Assembly: GCA_014155875.1 (NCBI GenBank)
Contig: JACEFZ010017448.1
Span: 607,501-671,500 of the forward strand
DNA: 64,000 nt
Reading direction: 5' to 3'
Source: Cepaea nemoralis
Lineage: Eukaryota; Mollusca; Gastropoda; Stylommatophora; Helicidae
A model generated the notes under the pieces. That model saw only the letters and a list, made by a program, of their open reading frames with translations, ran no database searches and had not been told where the DNA came from. The translations under genes were made by a program, and so were the position numbers. Shown here piece after piece: positions 31,211 through 42,804 of the stretch (positions within the stretch are counted from its first letter, which is position 1; every line of letters begins with the position of its first letter).

Positions 31211-32464
31211 CAGAGGTTTCCAAACCACGGCCCGCGGGCCACTTGTGGCCCGCCAGCTGTCAGAAAGTGGCCCGCGAGACCTCGTTATTTAATATAATTT
31301 ATTTTGTAATTTCAAAAATGCACTCGGAGCGCCCCGTCAGCATGCGATAATTTACTCTGCTCGTGGTTGTTATGCTTAGATATTATCGAATGTCCCTGTT
31401 TAGTTCGCAACGAAACGTTATGAAGTTCCCATATCCCATCCTTGTCGACCAACCAGAGTGCGCAAGGCGCCATGTTGTCGTCTGTTACAAATGTTTAACA
31501 GAGTCGGCAGTATTGTGTTGGCATTATATTTTTTGTCAAATAATAATTTGCCGTTAAAGCCTATAATTATGAGTGTGGAAAATCTAAAATCAAACAATGG
31601 TAAAAAGCGAAAATGTGAAGACGTTGCTTGTCGTGAATTCAACGAAGATTGGACGGAGAAATTTATGTTTATGCCTAGCCGTAGTGGTAAACCAGCTTGT
31701 TTAACCTGTGGATTTTGTGTTTCGGTTAGAAAAATGTTTTTAACATCTGGAACGACACTTCACGACCATCTCATTCAGACATGAATGCTCAATATCCGAT
31801 CAATTTGGAGTTAAGAAAATATTTCATAGCTAAACAAGAAAGTTCTCTGACCAGGCAGCAGTCATTTTTCACCAAGGCTAACGAACAGAGCAAGAGTGTT
31901 ATTGTTGTGTCGTACAAAGCTGCCCGCTTCATCTTCAGCTGACCAAATGATTTCATTCTGGCGACTATTGTCTGTCGAACAATTTGAACACTTCGCCCAG
32001 AGATACATTTGTCCTTTTGGTTCGACGTACAGATGCGAGTAGTCATTTTTCGCAATGACTGTTTTAAAAAAAAAAACAAGCAACGTTCCAGACTCACCGA
32101 CAGTAACCTATCTGCGCTTATGACTTTGGGCACGACAGATTTGTGCCCAGACATTGATAAACTGGCATCTGAACTTAAGTATCTGGCTATGAAGAGTAGT
32201 TACAATTGTAAATTAATTACATCAATAGCGATTTTCGAAAATGATAAAAAATTTATTGTTAAATGAACTTTTGATTTTAAAACAAAAAATGACCGCAGTT
32301 TAGCACTGACACTGACTGCCTTTAAAGTTCTAGAATTTTGTTGACGAAAGTTAAGAAAGGTAAGAATGATATTGCACGACTTTTATAATTTTATAACGTT
32401 GTGGCCCCTTAACTACCGAAGAAAGTAGATATGGCCCTCTGCTTGAAAAGCTTGGGAACCACTG
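31211..32464 (+). mobile_element. hAT transposon, internally deleted, with 8-bp target duplication
   Basis: The left TIR starts CAGAGGTTTCCAAACCACGG; the right end, read in reverse, starts CAGTGGTTCCCAAGCTTTTC. Flanking 8-bp repeats ATTTAGAA at 31203-31210 and 32465-32472 are exact, the hallmark of hAT insertion. The GGCCCGCGGGCC block near the left end also occurs in the hAT at 61095. Only the N- and C-terminal parts of the transposase remain. Confidence 0.9.
31569..32200 (+). pseudogene. hAT transposase remnants (BED-like N-terminus, dimerisation C-terminus)
   Basis: The frame 31569-31784 starts MSVENLKSNNGKKRKCEDVA and has FNEDWTEKFMFMPS and CLTCGFCVSVRK, a BED-type zinc-finger start. After the stop, a shifted frame has RQQSFFTKANEQSKSVIVVS, typical of the next hAT segment. 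At about 32085-32160, SRLTDSNLSALMTLGTTDLC matches the C-terminal hATC dimerisation region. The catalytic core between them is deleted. It resembles the GTF2IRD2/ZBED-type transposases of the hAT at 62835 but is a different copy. Confidence 0.7.
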
Positions 32465-32534
32465 ATTTAGAATGTGCGAGACTGAAGTATAATAGCAACT
32501 TTAGGTGTATGAATCAATACTGACTCATCTCGTC

Positions 32535-32654
32535 TTCTTATAGTCTGTGACGTGTGGCGTTGGTGATCATGTCTGCCCACAGCCTTCTGTCTCTTGTGCT
32601 GTGAATCATTTCTGGTATTGACGTTACTCCATGCCAGGATGTCAAACTGTTCGG

Positions 32655-32741
<87 letters not shown>

Positions 32742-33060
32742 TCTCCCCTGCTTCTCTTCCCCTCCAACCTTCCCGTTTTGATGTCGTAATCCAGCCTTCC
32801 CATTCTCATGGCAGCCCAAAGAACGTGGTCCCCTTCTGACGCGAGTAACCTGTTCTCTTTGTGAGTTAACTTTTCTTCATCATGTCTTCATTGTAACTTT
32901 TATTTATGATGTCTTCATTGTAACTTTTCTTCATGATTTCTTCATAGCTCTTTCTATCCGTCCACGATGTTCGCATCATCCTTCTATAAAATCACATATC
33001 AGCAGCGTCCATGTAATTCCTCACTTCTCTGCTAATTGTCAATGATTTGCTTCTGTACAA
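32535..33060 (-). pseudogene. LINE family E C-terminal fragment with (GA)n inside
   Basis: Minus strand: DHVLWAAMRMGRLDYDIKTG, then GRLEGKRSRGDQ, then an Arg-Glu run from (GA)n, then NSLTSWHGVTSIPEMIHSTR and DRRLWADMITNATRHRL. This is a LINE C-terminus with the WH...IH.TRDR...W signature. The (CT)n at 32658-32738 lies in the segment that is normally Arg/Glu-rich. Upstream frames to 33060 are broken. Confidence 0.7.
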
Positions 33061-33477
33061 CGTGATTAACAGGTGGCGGAGTAGCGTGTCCACTATCAAA
33101 GAAGAAGTAAGGTGTTTCCTTCCTTCTGCTAGTCTACGAGACACCCTTGGACACGACTGAACACCCGTTTAGCCCTCCCCCCCCCCCAACTCCCTATTCA
33201 GGATCACGTGAAACCATATGAACAGATGAAAGATGGAGATGGGAATCAAAAAGACAATGCTGAGACAACTTATCATTTTTTCCCATAAATTCAGGGAGAA
33301 ATATAAGAAGGCGTACAGTGTAGCAAAAAGACAAAGCTGAGACTCAACTTACCTTCGGTTTTCACAAGCAATGGGCATGCTGCAAACATCAAGTACAGAA
33401 TCAATTGAATACTGGAAGCCGCCAACATGGTTAGCTGAGGTGAGATACACTGTTGAAAGAATATATATATATATGAA

Positions 33478-33695
33478 TGCCGAAGTAAGGGGTTCAGCCA
33501 CTAGACCGGTCAGTTGGACTAAAATGTTGACCTGTCGTCTTTGACTTGGGGATGTAAATTACAAGGACTTCTGAAGTCGGAGTTGGTTCTCTGAAGGCGA
33601 GCCAAACTTCACTCCAGAAAATACAAGAAATACTAGTGTGTATGGACTACGCTTAAGTTCAAAGCGAGAGAGTGCCATAAAAAAAAAAATCCAGC
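33478..33695 (+). mobile_element. SINE family A, third copy (head truncated)
   Basis: ATGCCGAAGTAAGGGGTTCA carries the box B-like part, then CAGTTGGACTAAAATGTTGA and, further on, GTGTATGGACTACGCTTAAG, as in the copies at 3.9-4.5 kb. It ends in an A-run near 33690. The 33061-33477 interval holds a C-run and a short (TA)n but nothing else recognisable. Confidence 0.7.
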
Positions 33696-33721
33696 TGCAA
33701 CCAAGATATGTCTTAGTTGAC

Positions 33722-33892
33722 ATAACCATTTGTTCCTGTTTGTCCTGTGTGACGTGTACAACATCACGCCGGCCGTGACAACCATATGTGCCTGTTTGTC
33801 CTGTGTGACGTGGACAACATCACGCCGGCCGTCATAACCATGTGTGCCTGTTTGTCCTGTGTGATGTGGACAACGTTATGCCGACCGTCTTA
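33722..33892 (+). repeat. 56-bp tandem repeat, three copies
   Basis: The unit contains CCTGTTTGTCCTGTGTGACG and CATCACGCCGGCCGT. Copies start at about 33725, 33781 and 33837. The array runs into the SINE C sequence that follows. Confidence 0.9.
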
Positions 33893-33894
33893 AC

Positions 33895-34060
33895 TTCCAA
33901 GGAAATACATGGTACCCTTTTTAAGCTGGTCGATCTGGCAGCCCAGGTGAATTTTAACAAATCCCTGCCCCATTTGGGATTGGAAAACATGACAGTCAGG
34001 CCGATAGACGAGCGGTCTAGTCACTGCGCCACCTCGGCTTTCACAACACACTAGACAATA
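33895..34060 (-). mobile_element. tRNA-derived SINE, family C
   Basis: On the minus strand, a box A-like GGTGGCGCAGTGACTAGACC and a box B-like TTTTCCAATCCCA precede a body shared with 47.32-47.47 kb (CACCTGGGCTGCCAGATCGA; GGTACCATG near the end). Retains both promoter-like boxes. Confidence 0.6.
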
Positions 34061-34080
34061 TAACAGTTGAAAGCTTAAGT

Positions 34081-34189
34081 CATCATCATCATCATCATGT
34101 GTCATGCCGGTAAGCTTGAGATGGCAAAACATGACCGCTAGAGTCGACCATACAACATGGCCACACCATTCGGGTATTTACTTCTCTTA
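34081..34189 (-). mobile_element. Minimal LINE family D insertion with target duplication
   Basis: 109 bp with a (CAT)n tail on the left. It has the family's 3' end (GTGTCATGCCGGTAAGC; ATGGCCACACCATTCGGG). Exact 11-bp repeats AAAGCTTAAGT flank it (34070-34080 and 34190-34200). Clean, strongly 5'-truncated retrotransposition. Confidence 0.8.
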
Positions 34190-34319
34190 AAAGCTTAAGT
34201 TGACAACACCGGGAATGGAACATGATAGACAGAACTTCATTACACGTACATTATAAATTAATATAACACGTGCTGAAAAAAGATATCTGTGTAAAATTAT
34301 ATGCAAAAAGAATACTTTC

Positions 34320-34600
34320 CTGGGCCATGATTGATACAGGTATTGATTTGCACATCGGGAGCAAGTCGCCCCTGATCGTGTGCATGGAGGGCAATGATCA
34401 GAAATTGAATAGAGACAAAGGAGAAAATATTGCAGATAGGTCACACACAGAGCGTGTGAAACACCAGATGGTGCATGATGGTGGACATGACCATGTGTCC
34501 ACATGCATCCATTGTGGATGAAGATTTACCGCGCGGATTGGTCTGATCAGTCATATTCGCTACCGCCATGGATTGTTAGTTACAATGCCTTTTTTAAAGC
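34320..34600 (+). mobile_element. LINE family B 3' end
   Basis: Encodes AMIDTGIDLHIGSKS, then ENIADRSHTERVKHQMVHDG and HDHVSTCIHCG-stop-RFTARIGLISHIRYRHG. This parallels MIDTGIDNAHW...VHDGGNDHVFTCTHCERTFTARIGL at 27.19-27.41 kb. A TGA interrupts the zinc-finger motif. 34601-35354 shows nothing recognisable apart from a stretch near 34950 similar to 48.72 kb. Confidence 0.7.
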
Positions 34601-36214
34601 ACAGTGTAATAGCCTATCGTCTATCAAGGCTGCAAGACGCCAGTCAGTCGAATCAGTTAACTATATATGAAGTGTAATTTATATCCCAACTACAACCCTG
34701 ACATTTTGAACAGGATATTGAAAAAATATAAAGAAAAGAAAGAAAAATATTATACCTGCCTTTTCCAAATAACGACAGCGTATTTGATCCTTTAAAAAAA
34801 AAATCACATTTTTGATCACGTAATTTGAAATTACCTCGGGGATAACAACTGCCCCACTTTCGAAAAATACCTGTGACCATGTGGTTTAGGTGTTTACACG
34901 ACAGTTTTATTCTCTTATCCACTTCATATGATATATAACTGCAGTATTACACATGACGAGATGCAACGAAATATGTCTGGCAATAAATAAGGAAACAGAT
35001 TGTTTGTGACTTCTGTGTTTTAAGATCACATTTTCGACATTGTGTTGTGGTTTTCAGTCTGATCGTTTATATGTGCTCTACAAATATTGGTCTCTGTGTT
35101 AATTATTTCGAGAACCACTGATAACTATGCACGAACTGGTTTACTTTCATTGTTATAGGGAGGTCAGTACTGCAGACAGTTAATGGCAGTCATGGCGCTA
35201 TTGCCACACACTCAATGATTCATTGTGAAAGAAAGTAAAGACTCTTATTCACGCCTTAAGGAACATTAGGAATCCACTTGACCCATATTTTTGTTATAGA
35301 TCGATGGGCACCCCAGGGATAATGTGATCAATATCAAGCCGGCAAGATACTTATTGTTTGGCACTGAATCAGTTAAACTTGTGATGTTTTGTTTTGTTGT
35401 TTGTCCATCAAGAATGATGATGACCATTTAGTTCATCCAGTGGGGTTGAGAGTATGGAGCCATGAGTTCTAAGATGGCTGACAAGGGTTATATTGGCTCG
35501 AAATGTTCTTTGACAATGTGGGCAAGAATGCTTGACGTTCCAGGAGGAGGATCTCCTGCAGTGGGTTTTCTGTCCAGCTTTTTCTTCACAGCTCTTGCAG
35601 TCCTGTTTATTGCTTCAAAAGTGACTCCACCCTTGCATAATTATGTACGCCACGAATTTCGGTCTTTGACAATCTCCCAGGTGTCATAATGAAGTCCAAA
35701 AGCTTTTAGTGAGATCTTCAGAGTGTCTTTAAAGCGTTTCCTCTGGCCGCCCTTGGAGCGTTTACCACAACGCAGCCCGCCGTAAAAGAATTGTTTATGG
35801 AGCCTATGATCTGGCATGTAAGTCAAGTGACCAGCCCAGCGAATCTGTTTCTTCATTAGTAGTGTATGGATACTGGGCATGGACGCTCTTTCTAAGACTT
35901 CAGTGTCTGGGATCCTGCCTTGCCATTGAATCTTCATTAGCTTCCTAAGGCAGACTGTGTGGCAGTGGTTTGACCATTCACTTTGATATTAGGCACAGTG
36001 TGATTAATCCCTGGAGCTGGCTGGTACATAACTACAGTCTTCTCCAAGTTGATATTGAGCCCAAAGTTGGCACACGCATATGTGAAAGCTGAAATATTGT
36101 GTTGCATGTCTTCCTCCAAGTTGGCATATAGAGCGCAATCATCAATAAACAGGAGTTCACTAATGGTATCGCTGGTAGTTTTGATTTTAGCTTTTAGCCT
36201 TCTAAGTGTAGTAT

Positions 36215-39075
36215 ACATCTTGCAAGCCGCCACATCGCTATTTGAATTTCCCCACACAACCCTCCAGTTAGCAACAGTGCCAACAACCACCACCATTATA
36301 AACACATTCAAATTTGAAAATGAAGGAAGTAGCGCCTATAGTTTAAGACGAAAGATGAAATTTACATCATCTTAATTTGAAAAAGAGCGCTGATTCGGAA
36401 AATGGAACGACAAATATTTAAATGTAGTCGAAAAAGAGATCAGCCATTGGTCACGACCCGGAATGACGTCAGAGCCCATTCGAGGAAGGGCCGGAAAGAC
36501 AACAACCGAGTCTCTTTAAAAATGGAGAAGATCCGGCAGAAGTGCAGTGTGTGTAAAACGAAGAAACCTTCAGCAGTCGCTCAACAGGAGAAGACCCACT
36601 GGAACTGATGGCTTGGTGTCCTCTACTCAACAAACCATCTGAAGTTTACCCAACCCGATAGAGGAAAATTACGAAGTGACAGCCTTTTAAGCAGCCAGCG
36701 AACGAGGACAGCTAAAAACTAGTCTGAAGCCTGAAACCTGAGACGCCATTCTTGAAGAAGACATTCAACTATGTTGAAGGTAAGCACACTGTAATATTAA
36801 GTTAGTTATGCTCCTTTCCCAGAAAATGGTAAGTTGGTGTGGTGTAAAAATGTGGTTAGTCCTTAAGAACTTATTTCAGGAGAGACTAAGCACTATATTC
36901 AGATGTCGTAGTTCATAGATAATCTGTGCACTAAGTTAACCCATAGTGAGGGTTTTTGTTCTAGTTATGCAGCTTCTATGTAAGCATAAGCATTATGCCT
37001 AGGTTGTGCATTTTACTCCTTAAGCAGTTAAGCTAAGTCAGTAGTGATTTAGGAGTTAGTGATTAACTTAGGATTTAGGAGATTAGAATCCATAGTTCAG
37101 TAGTAAGGAACTATCTTAAATGTGCATTCACTAGTTAGGAGGAATTAGTGTAATTCGTCCTAGAAACAGTACATGGGCACATTAAATGTTAAATAGTTCC
37201 CTATGTGTTATCATAAAATCCTGTGTGTTCTATGGAAGCATTCATGTGGTGATTCAATTGTGACTTCATCGGTGTTAAATATATGAATTTATCTTTTAAC
37301 TTATTGATTGTGAGTCACCAAATTATGCCTATTCATCATTCATACAAGTATGGTTATGATTTATGTTGAATGATTGTAGATGGGGTGAGGAGAAGTGGCA
37401 TACCCAGGATGGGTATGATCAATCAACCAATCACCTGACAGTAGGTAATTTGATGCATACTGCCCTTTTATCCGAGGAGAAGATGATAGTGGTGCCCATG
37501 CGCTAATTAATAATGTAGGTGCCACTGCGCATGACGCCACTCTGTATTCCATATCACTCATGTTACAATTATATGGTTTTGTTTCATGAATTATGTTTGA
37601 TGTATGATGATGATGAATCTTATAGATGATTAAGGTAAAGGCGTATACCTACATGTTGAAGAGGAGGGAGGATGCTCCTCCTCAAAGCATTTGATTGGGA
37701 GAAACCCACCTGAATTTTATACAGAAGATGATGCCATAATGTACTTATATTGTTTATAAGTAAATACTCATTGGCTGTAACGAAGGGCTTAAGACGCTTT
37801 ATGTGTGAGGCCTTTTCTTTTAAATGGAAGGATAATTAGGGAAAATAATTATGTACAAAGGGGAATGGTGAACATGGTTATCAAATTCCGAATCAATCAA
37901 GGTATTACTCAAAATGGAGACCATGGGTGACAGGCATGGGCGAAGATAACGCTGCTTATCTGGTAGTCTAAACCTTGAGCGCCATGTAGTGGAAGATTGA
38001 ATGGAGAGGAACCAGATTTGGAGTTGATAACTGTTGAGGGAACACTAAGACCCCCCCCCCCTCCCCCTCCCCCCATTCTTAAATTTTCCCTGAGGTCAAA
38101 ATTCGATTTATTTATTTTCCTCTTTTTCTTTGGTTTAAAAAAAAAAAAAAAATCTTCTTCCATTTCTAATGATCATATAGATGCATTTGTGATATCAGTA
38201 AATATATGTTTGATGCTGGAATTTCAGGTATTGGTTAAATCCATCCTGATCCAGATCTGACTCTTGATGGGAGCTCCTGACTGGAGTGATGATGAAGCCT
38301 TGCTTTTTAAAAAAAAAAAAGAACTTACAGGCAAGAGTGTCATCCAACCACAAAAACCAGGTAAACCTGAATCACCTTGATGATGAAATCAGGGAAATTT
38401 AGCTTGTACCTGGAATTGGAGAGACAACTCAACTATCAACATACCTGATCCAGAATAACATTCACACAGTGGACCAACTGTATTTCATTTTACAGAACTC
38501 TTTTTACAAGTGGGTTCCATAAACCCTGTAGTGGAGAAGTTAGAGTTCATAATCAAGACTTATTATTATCATGACTCCAAAGATAGATATATAGTATTGG
38601 TTCGGCTGAGGATTTGGGGTTTATGTTTGTGTTTATCTCAAAACCAAGTGAATGATTGTGAGATTAATGAGTGTATATAATACCTGTGAACTGGATAATA
38701 ATTTTTGGATTAAAATGGCCAAACCCCAACCCCAGCTTGTTGATTAATAAAATGTTACACTCTTGAGTGTTATCAGAATTCCTTATAAATTTACGTCATC
38801 GTTGTTATTAATTAATATACCCTAGATATTAATTATTTAGCTGAGAACAGAGGGGCAAGAAAACTCCACAAGATTATTATTATTATTCAAGGAAATCCTT
38901 TCCTTGTTCACCATGAGGACTTACCTTGGCTCTCCTGGACTCTAATTTTGGACTGAAACAATTGAGCCATTGAAGGCTATTATAATTATAACGGGCAGGA
39001 TTACACCGGGAGAGGAACTCTGGTTGTTCTCTTTCTCTTTGAGGTTTTCCCAAAACATCTGACACTGAGATTGAA
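36215..39075. mobile_element. Unclassified insert of about 2.85 kb within LINE C
   Basis: It separates VDGMLFNL from LRRLKAK, which are adjacent in related LINE proteins. Nothing in it is recognised: no long frames, no clear terminal repeats, AT-rich. It includes C/T runs at about 38050, an A-run at 38140 and a short basic frame at 36402-36608 (KGRKDNNRVSLKMEKIRQKC). A donor-like AGGTAAGCA at about 36778 and runs of AGTTAGT-type sequence are present. It could be one non-autonomous element or several old insertions. Confidence 0.5.
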
Positions 39076-39925
39076 CAACATTCCATCCACGCGATAATTG
39101 GTGTCTATTCAAGTGTCGTTGTTTTCGAAGGCATTCGTCATTCATAGCTAAAAACATGAGGCAGTGTTGGTGCCAGGGCACAGCCTTGCTTCCTTCATTT
39201 GTGACAGGAAAGGGCTCAGACAGTTCACCATATTCCTGTACTCTTGTCTGAATACCATCATGAAATTACCGCACTATTTGAACAAACTTTTGTGAACAGC
39301 CATATTTCGCCATCATCTTCCACAACCCTTCTATGCTGACTGTATCAAAAGCCTTGGTAAGATCAATGAAAGTGGAGAACATTTCGGAATTCTGTTAAAA
39401 CATTTCTCTTGCAACTGCCTTGCAGCGAAAATCATGTCAACTGTCCTTCATTCTTTTCTGAAGCCATATTGACTCTCAGGAAGAAGACCTTGGTCGAGAT
39501 GGGCCGTGAGGCGATTGAGAAGAATTCTGGCGAGTATCTTCCCTGCAATTGAAAGCAAGGAGATGCCTCGGTGGTTGTCACAAGATTGGCGGGTTCCTTT
39601 ACGTTTGTAAAGGTGGACTATTGACGCGTCCTTGAAATCTTGTGGCATGGTCTCGTTTACCCATATGCTTGTAAAGACTTGGTGAAGCTGCTCTATTAGA
39701 ACCGGTCCACCTGCTTTGTATATCTCTACCGGAATGGAATCAGAAACAGGCTCCTTCCCCTGGACAGTTGCTGGATGGTTTTGTTTACTTCCAGTATGGT
39801 TGGCAGGTCAGCAAGAGTATCGTTAGTGGGGACTTGAGGAAGGTAGTTGATGGCTTCATCATCGATGGAGGAGGTTGCATTTAAGATGTTGCTAAAATGC
39901 TCTGCCCAGCGTTGAAGGATTTCTT

Positions 39926-39958
39926 TTGTTGTTGTTGTTGTTTTTGTTGTTGTTGTTT

Positions 39959-40008
<50 letters not shown>

Positions 40009-40215
40009 CCATATCCCTTACATGACGTTGCAGTCAACACCAGCATTTTTCAGCTGCTGTTGATGTACTAGGCAAGTTTTTACGTTCAGTAGTTTGCCAT
40101 TGCTTTCTGAATGACCAGCTCACATACCCCCGTAAGTTACCAGCGCGGCGCGAACCGCTGCCGATTCTCGCAGCTGCTGTTTTCCCCACGTGGACATATG
40201 GGATTACGAAAAATG
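39926..40215 (-). mobile_element. Family D short repeat with (AAC)n tail, inside LINE C
   Basis: CGTTCAGTAGTTTGCCATTG and CGTTGCAGTCAACACCAGCA match the copies at 9.66 and 47.52 kb. On the minus strand it ends in GATATGGAAC followed by (AAC)n of about 80 bases (39926-40008). It sits between the endonuclease and RT regions of LINE C. Confidence 0.7.
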
Positions 40216-42440
40216 TCGCTAACATCTTTCCCAGGGAGACCGGTCTTTCTTACCAGTGACCAATGATCCCCCATCTGCACTAAGGAGGGGAACTATGTTG
40301 GTGATGTAGGACCACAAACCGCCCTCAGTGAGTCGTAGAAGTTTTTCATATCATGTCTGTCAGCAAAGCTTTGTTGCTGAGCTAGGAGTCCCGCATGTGC
40401 CGAAGTTTCTGCTGCACTACTCTCCGGATGTTATTGAAGGTATCGTTTTTTTGTTTAAATGTTGACTTTGGGTCGTTCAAATATGCATTGTGGAGAAGGT
40501 GTTTCTCAGCCAGCAATTGGTTGATGTCTTCGGAATTTTCATCAAACTAGTCTTTATGCTTCCTGGTGGCTGGACCCAGGATTTCCATTGCAGTGTTGTA
40601 AATTTTGTCCTTTAGGACTCTCCACTCTGTTTCCGCGTCTTGTGTAGCTGCGGCACTGAGTTTGAGGCGGTCATCCAGCATATTTTCAAACGACAGCTGC
40701 GTTTTGTTTTACTGTTTAGGCGGGTGATATTTAGTTTCTTTTTTTTTTTTAATCCCTTGAGGACGCCGTGGTGGTTTGATGTGCATATTTATTTTTGAAA
40801 TAATCAGACGATGGTCTGTCCAACATTCGGCACCACACATGGATTTTGTCACCCGAACGTCTTGTCTGTCACTCCTCCTGACGATGACATAGTCAATGAG
40901 GTGCCAGTGTTTCGAGCGAGGGTGCATCCACGATGTCCTATGGGATGTTCTCATGGGAAGACGGAAAATTGTGTTGGTGATCAGGAGATCGTGTTTGACA
41001 CAGGTCTGAAGGAGGAGGAGTCCATTGCTGTTACACTTTCCGACTCCTTACTTTCCAATGATGCAACTCCAAGAGGCGGTGTCCTTGCCTACTCTGGCAT
41101 TGCAGTACCCAAGGAGTATAAGTTTGTCTCTTTTGGGAACGTATGTTAATACTTGTTTTTGACGTCATCTTCATTGGTTATATTTGGTGCGTAGACACGA
41201 TGGTTGCATGCTTCTTTCATTTCAGCAGGGGTAACTTAATGGTCATAAGCCTGTCATTTATAGCCTTAGGAAATTCAGCTAGTTTGCCAACCAGAGCCGA
41301 CGCAATGGCAAATCCCATACTAGACTGACGTCTTTCCTCGCTTCTCCATCCACTCCAGAAAAATGTGTAGCCGGCACCTATTTCACAGATTTTGCCTTCT
41401 TCTGCAAGTCGTGTCTCACTCAAGGCTGCAATGTCGATGTTGTACCTGCCTAACTCTCTCCCAGTCAGTGCTGTTCGTCTCTCTGGACGGGACGCGCCGT
41501 CTCTATAAAGTAGGGTGCGTACATTCCAAGTTCCGATTATTAAGGGAATATGGTTTGCTCTTTCAGCTTTACCTGTTTTTTTTTCTTTGTTTCTATGTCG
41601 ACCGCAGTATAGGGTATCCACCAACCGCGGCTAGCTAGTTAGGTAATGAGGGAGCAGACAATGTTTAGGGCACCTTTTCTAGCCCCTTCCTCGTGCTATG
41701 GAGGTGAGCAGTGTGTTCCTATAGAGGGCTGCTCAGTCGCTCAGGGGGCTGCCGAATCCCACTGCTGCTCCGGTCAGTAGAAGACGACCATATGGCCTAA
41801 GCCGCCTGTGTGCAGGTCTGCGACTACGACTGCAGCGTACCCACGCCTTCCGCTCGGCCATCGCCACGGGGCTTGAAGGTGTTAGATGAATTTGAATGAA
41901 GAATGACTTGCGCGATTAAATTGAGGAAGGGTTGCGCAATTCGTCGACCACACTCCCTCGCCTGAGTCCATCTGAGTCCAGTGGCAAGACAAATCAAGAC
42001 GACTGGAGACGAATACAGGTGCAGTGGATGACCAGCCTTGCCGTGCCCATCACGTTCCACAACGCTTTGCAGGTAAACGCCGTCTTGCTCGTTGAATCAT
42101 CAATTATTTCTTCCGCGCTGTCTGCCGAATCCTGTCTTCACATGCTGGGCAGGCATACCCTAGTTCACCGATTGGTTTGAGGCCAAATCGGCTACCCACG
42201 CCTGGTTTATCCAGCCTTTCAAAGCTGTTTCCCGGAGGGTGGCCTCTGTCGCATGCTGACAGCTACTGGGAGCCACAAGCGTGAGCTGGATGTCAGGCTT
42301 GGACCAGTGGGGAATGGTCCCTTAAATGGTCCTTTTTGTTTCGTGGTATTTTCCACAGTTTCAATGCTCAGTGAACAGAAATGTACATGTTAATACTTGT
42401 TCATCTGACTGTGCACCTTGTCTGGTCCAAGCCTAATTTT

Positions 42441-42664
42441 TGTTTGGCACTGAATCAGTTAAACTTGTGATACAGACGTCTCAGTCTGTTGTATCTTGTT
42501 TGGCACTGAATCAGTTAAACTTGTGATACAGACGTCTCAGTCTGTTGTATCTTGTTTGGCACTGAATCAGTTAAACTTGTGATACAGACGTCTCAGTCTG
42601 TTGTATCTTGTTTGGCACTGAATCAGTTAAACTTGTGATACAGACGTCTCAGTCTGTTGTATCT
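42441..42664 (+). repeat. 56-bp tandem repeat, four copies, at the LINE C 5' junction
   Basis: Units start at 42441, 42497, 42553 and 42609. Each begins TGTTTGGCACTGAATCAGTT and ends with an imperfect palindrome GATACAGACGTCTCAGTCTG. The first 31 bases equal the single copy at 35355-35385 on the other side of LINE C. Confidence 0.95.
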
Positions 42665-42804
42665 TGTTTGATATCCAGAAATGATTCCCCGATCTAGCAT
42701 TGTAAGCTGACGTTAAGCCCAGATCAATTAAACATTCCCGCCTCGGTTTAAACTCACGACCACTGTGCAAACGTGCTTAAATACAAATAGGAACCACTAA
42801 ACAT

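Larger units (their letters stand above)
35470..41624 (-). pseudogene. LINE C endonuclease/reverse transcriptase, broken
   Basis: Minus strand in order. 41624-41217: EEP endonuclease start (GTWNVRTLL, IDIAALSETRLAEEGKI, YTFFWSGWRSEERRQSSMGF). Decayed endonuclease follows to about 40700 (KYHPP end). RT start at 39925-39726 (ILQRWAEHFSNILNATSSID). RT fingers at 39648-39448 (MPQDFKDASIVHLYKRKGTR, NHRGISLLSIAGKILARILL). Decayed palm to about 39060 (VDGMLFNL). After the insert come LRRLKAKIKTTSD and LLFIDDCALYAN (catalytic FADD reads FIDD) at about 36210-36100. Then the thumb, then MKIQWQGRIPDTEVLERASM and RWAGHLTYMPDHRLHKQFFY (35937-35641), and a C2H2 finger CPHCQRTFRANITLVSHLRTH near 35530, split here for length: CPHC then HLRTH. 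Confidence 0.8.
35386..42440 (-). mobile_element. LINE family C, near full length, twice interrupted
   Basis: The 5' end at 42440 has a long untranslated leader to about 41640. Then come endonuclease, RT and a C-terminal C2H2 finger, and an A-rich 3' end at 35386. A 31-bp exact direct repeat flanks it (35355-35385 and 42441-42471). Interruptions: an unclassified insert at about 36215-39075 and a family D SINE with (AAC)n tail at 39926-40215. Without these the LINE is about 3.9 kb. Confidence 0.8.

Noticed and set aside
33180..33192. Short homopolymer runs (also near 8511, 15353, 16380, 18861 and 48906) as regulatory G-quadruplex sites
   Set aside because: Single uninterrupted runs lying inside mobile or repeat sequence; several are at positions where related copies differ only in run length, suggesting slippage or sequencing error.
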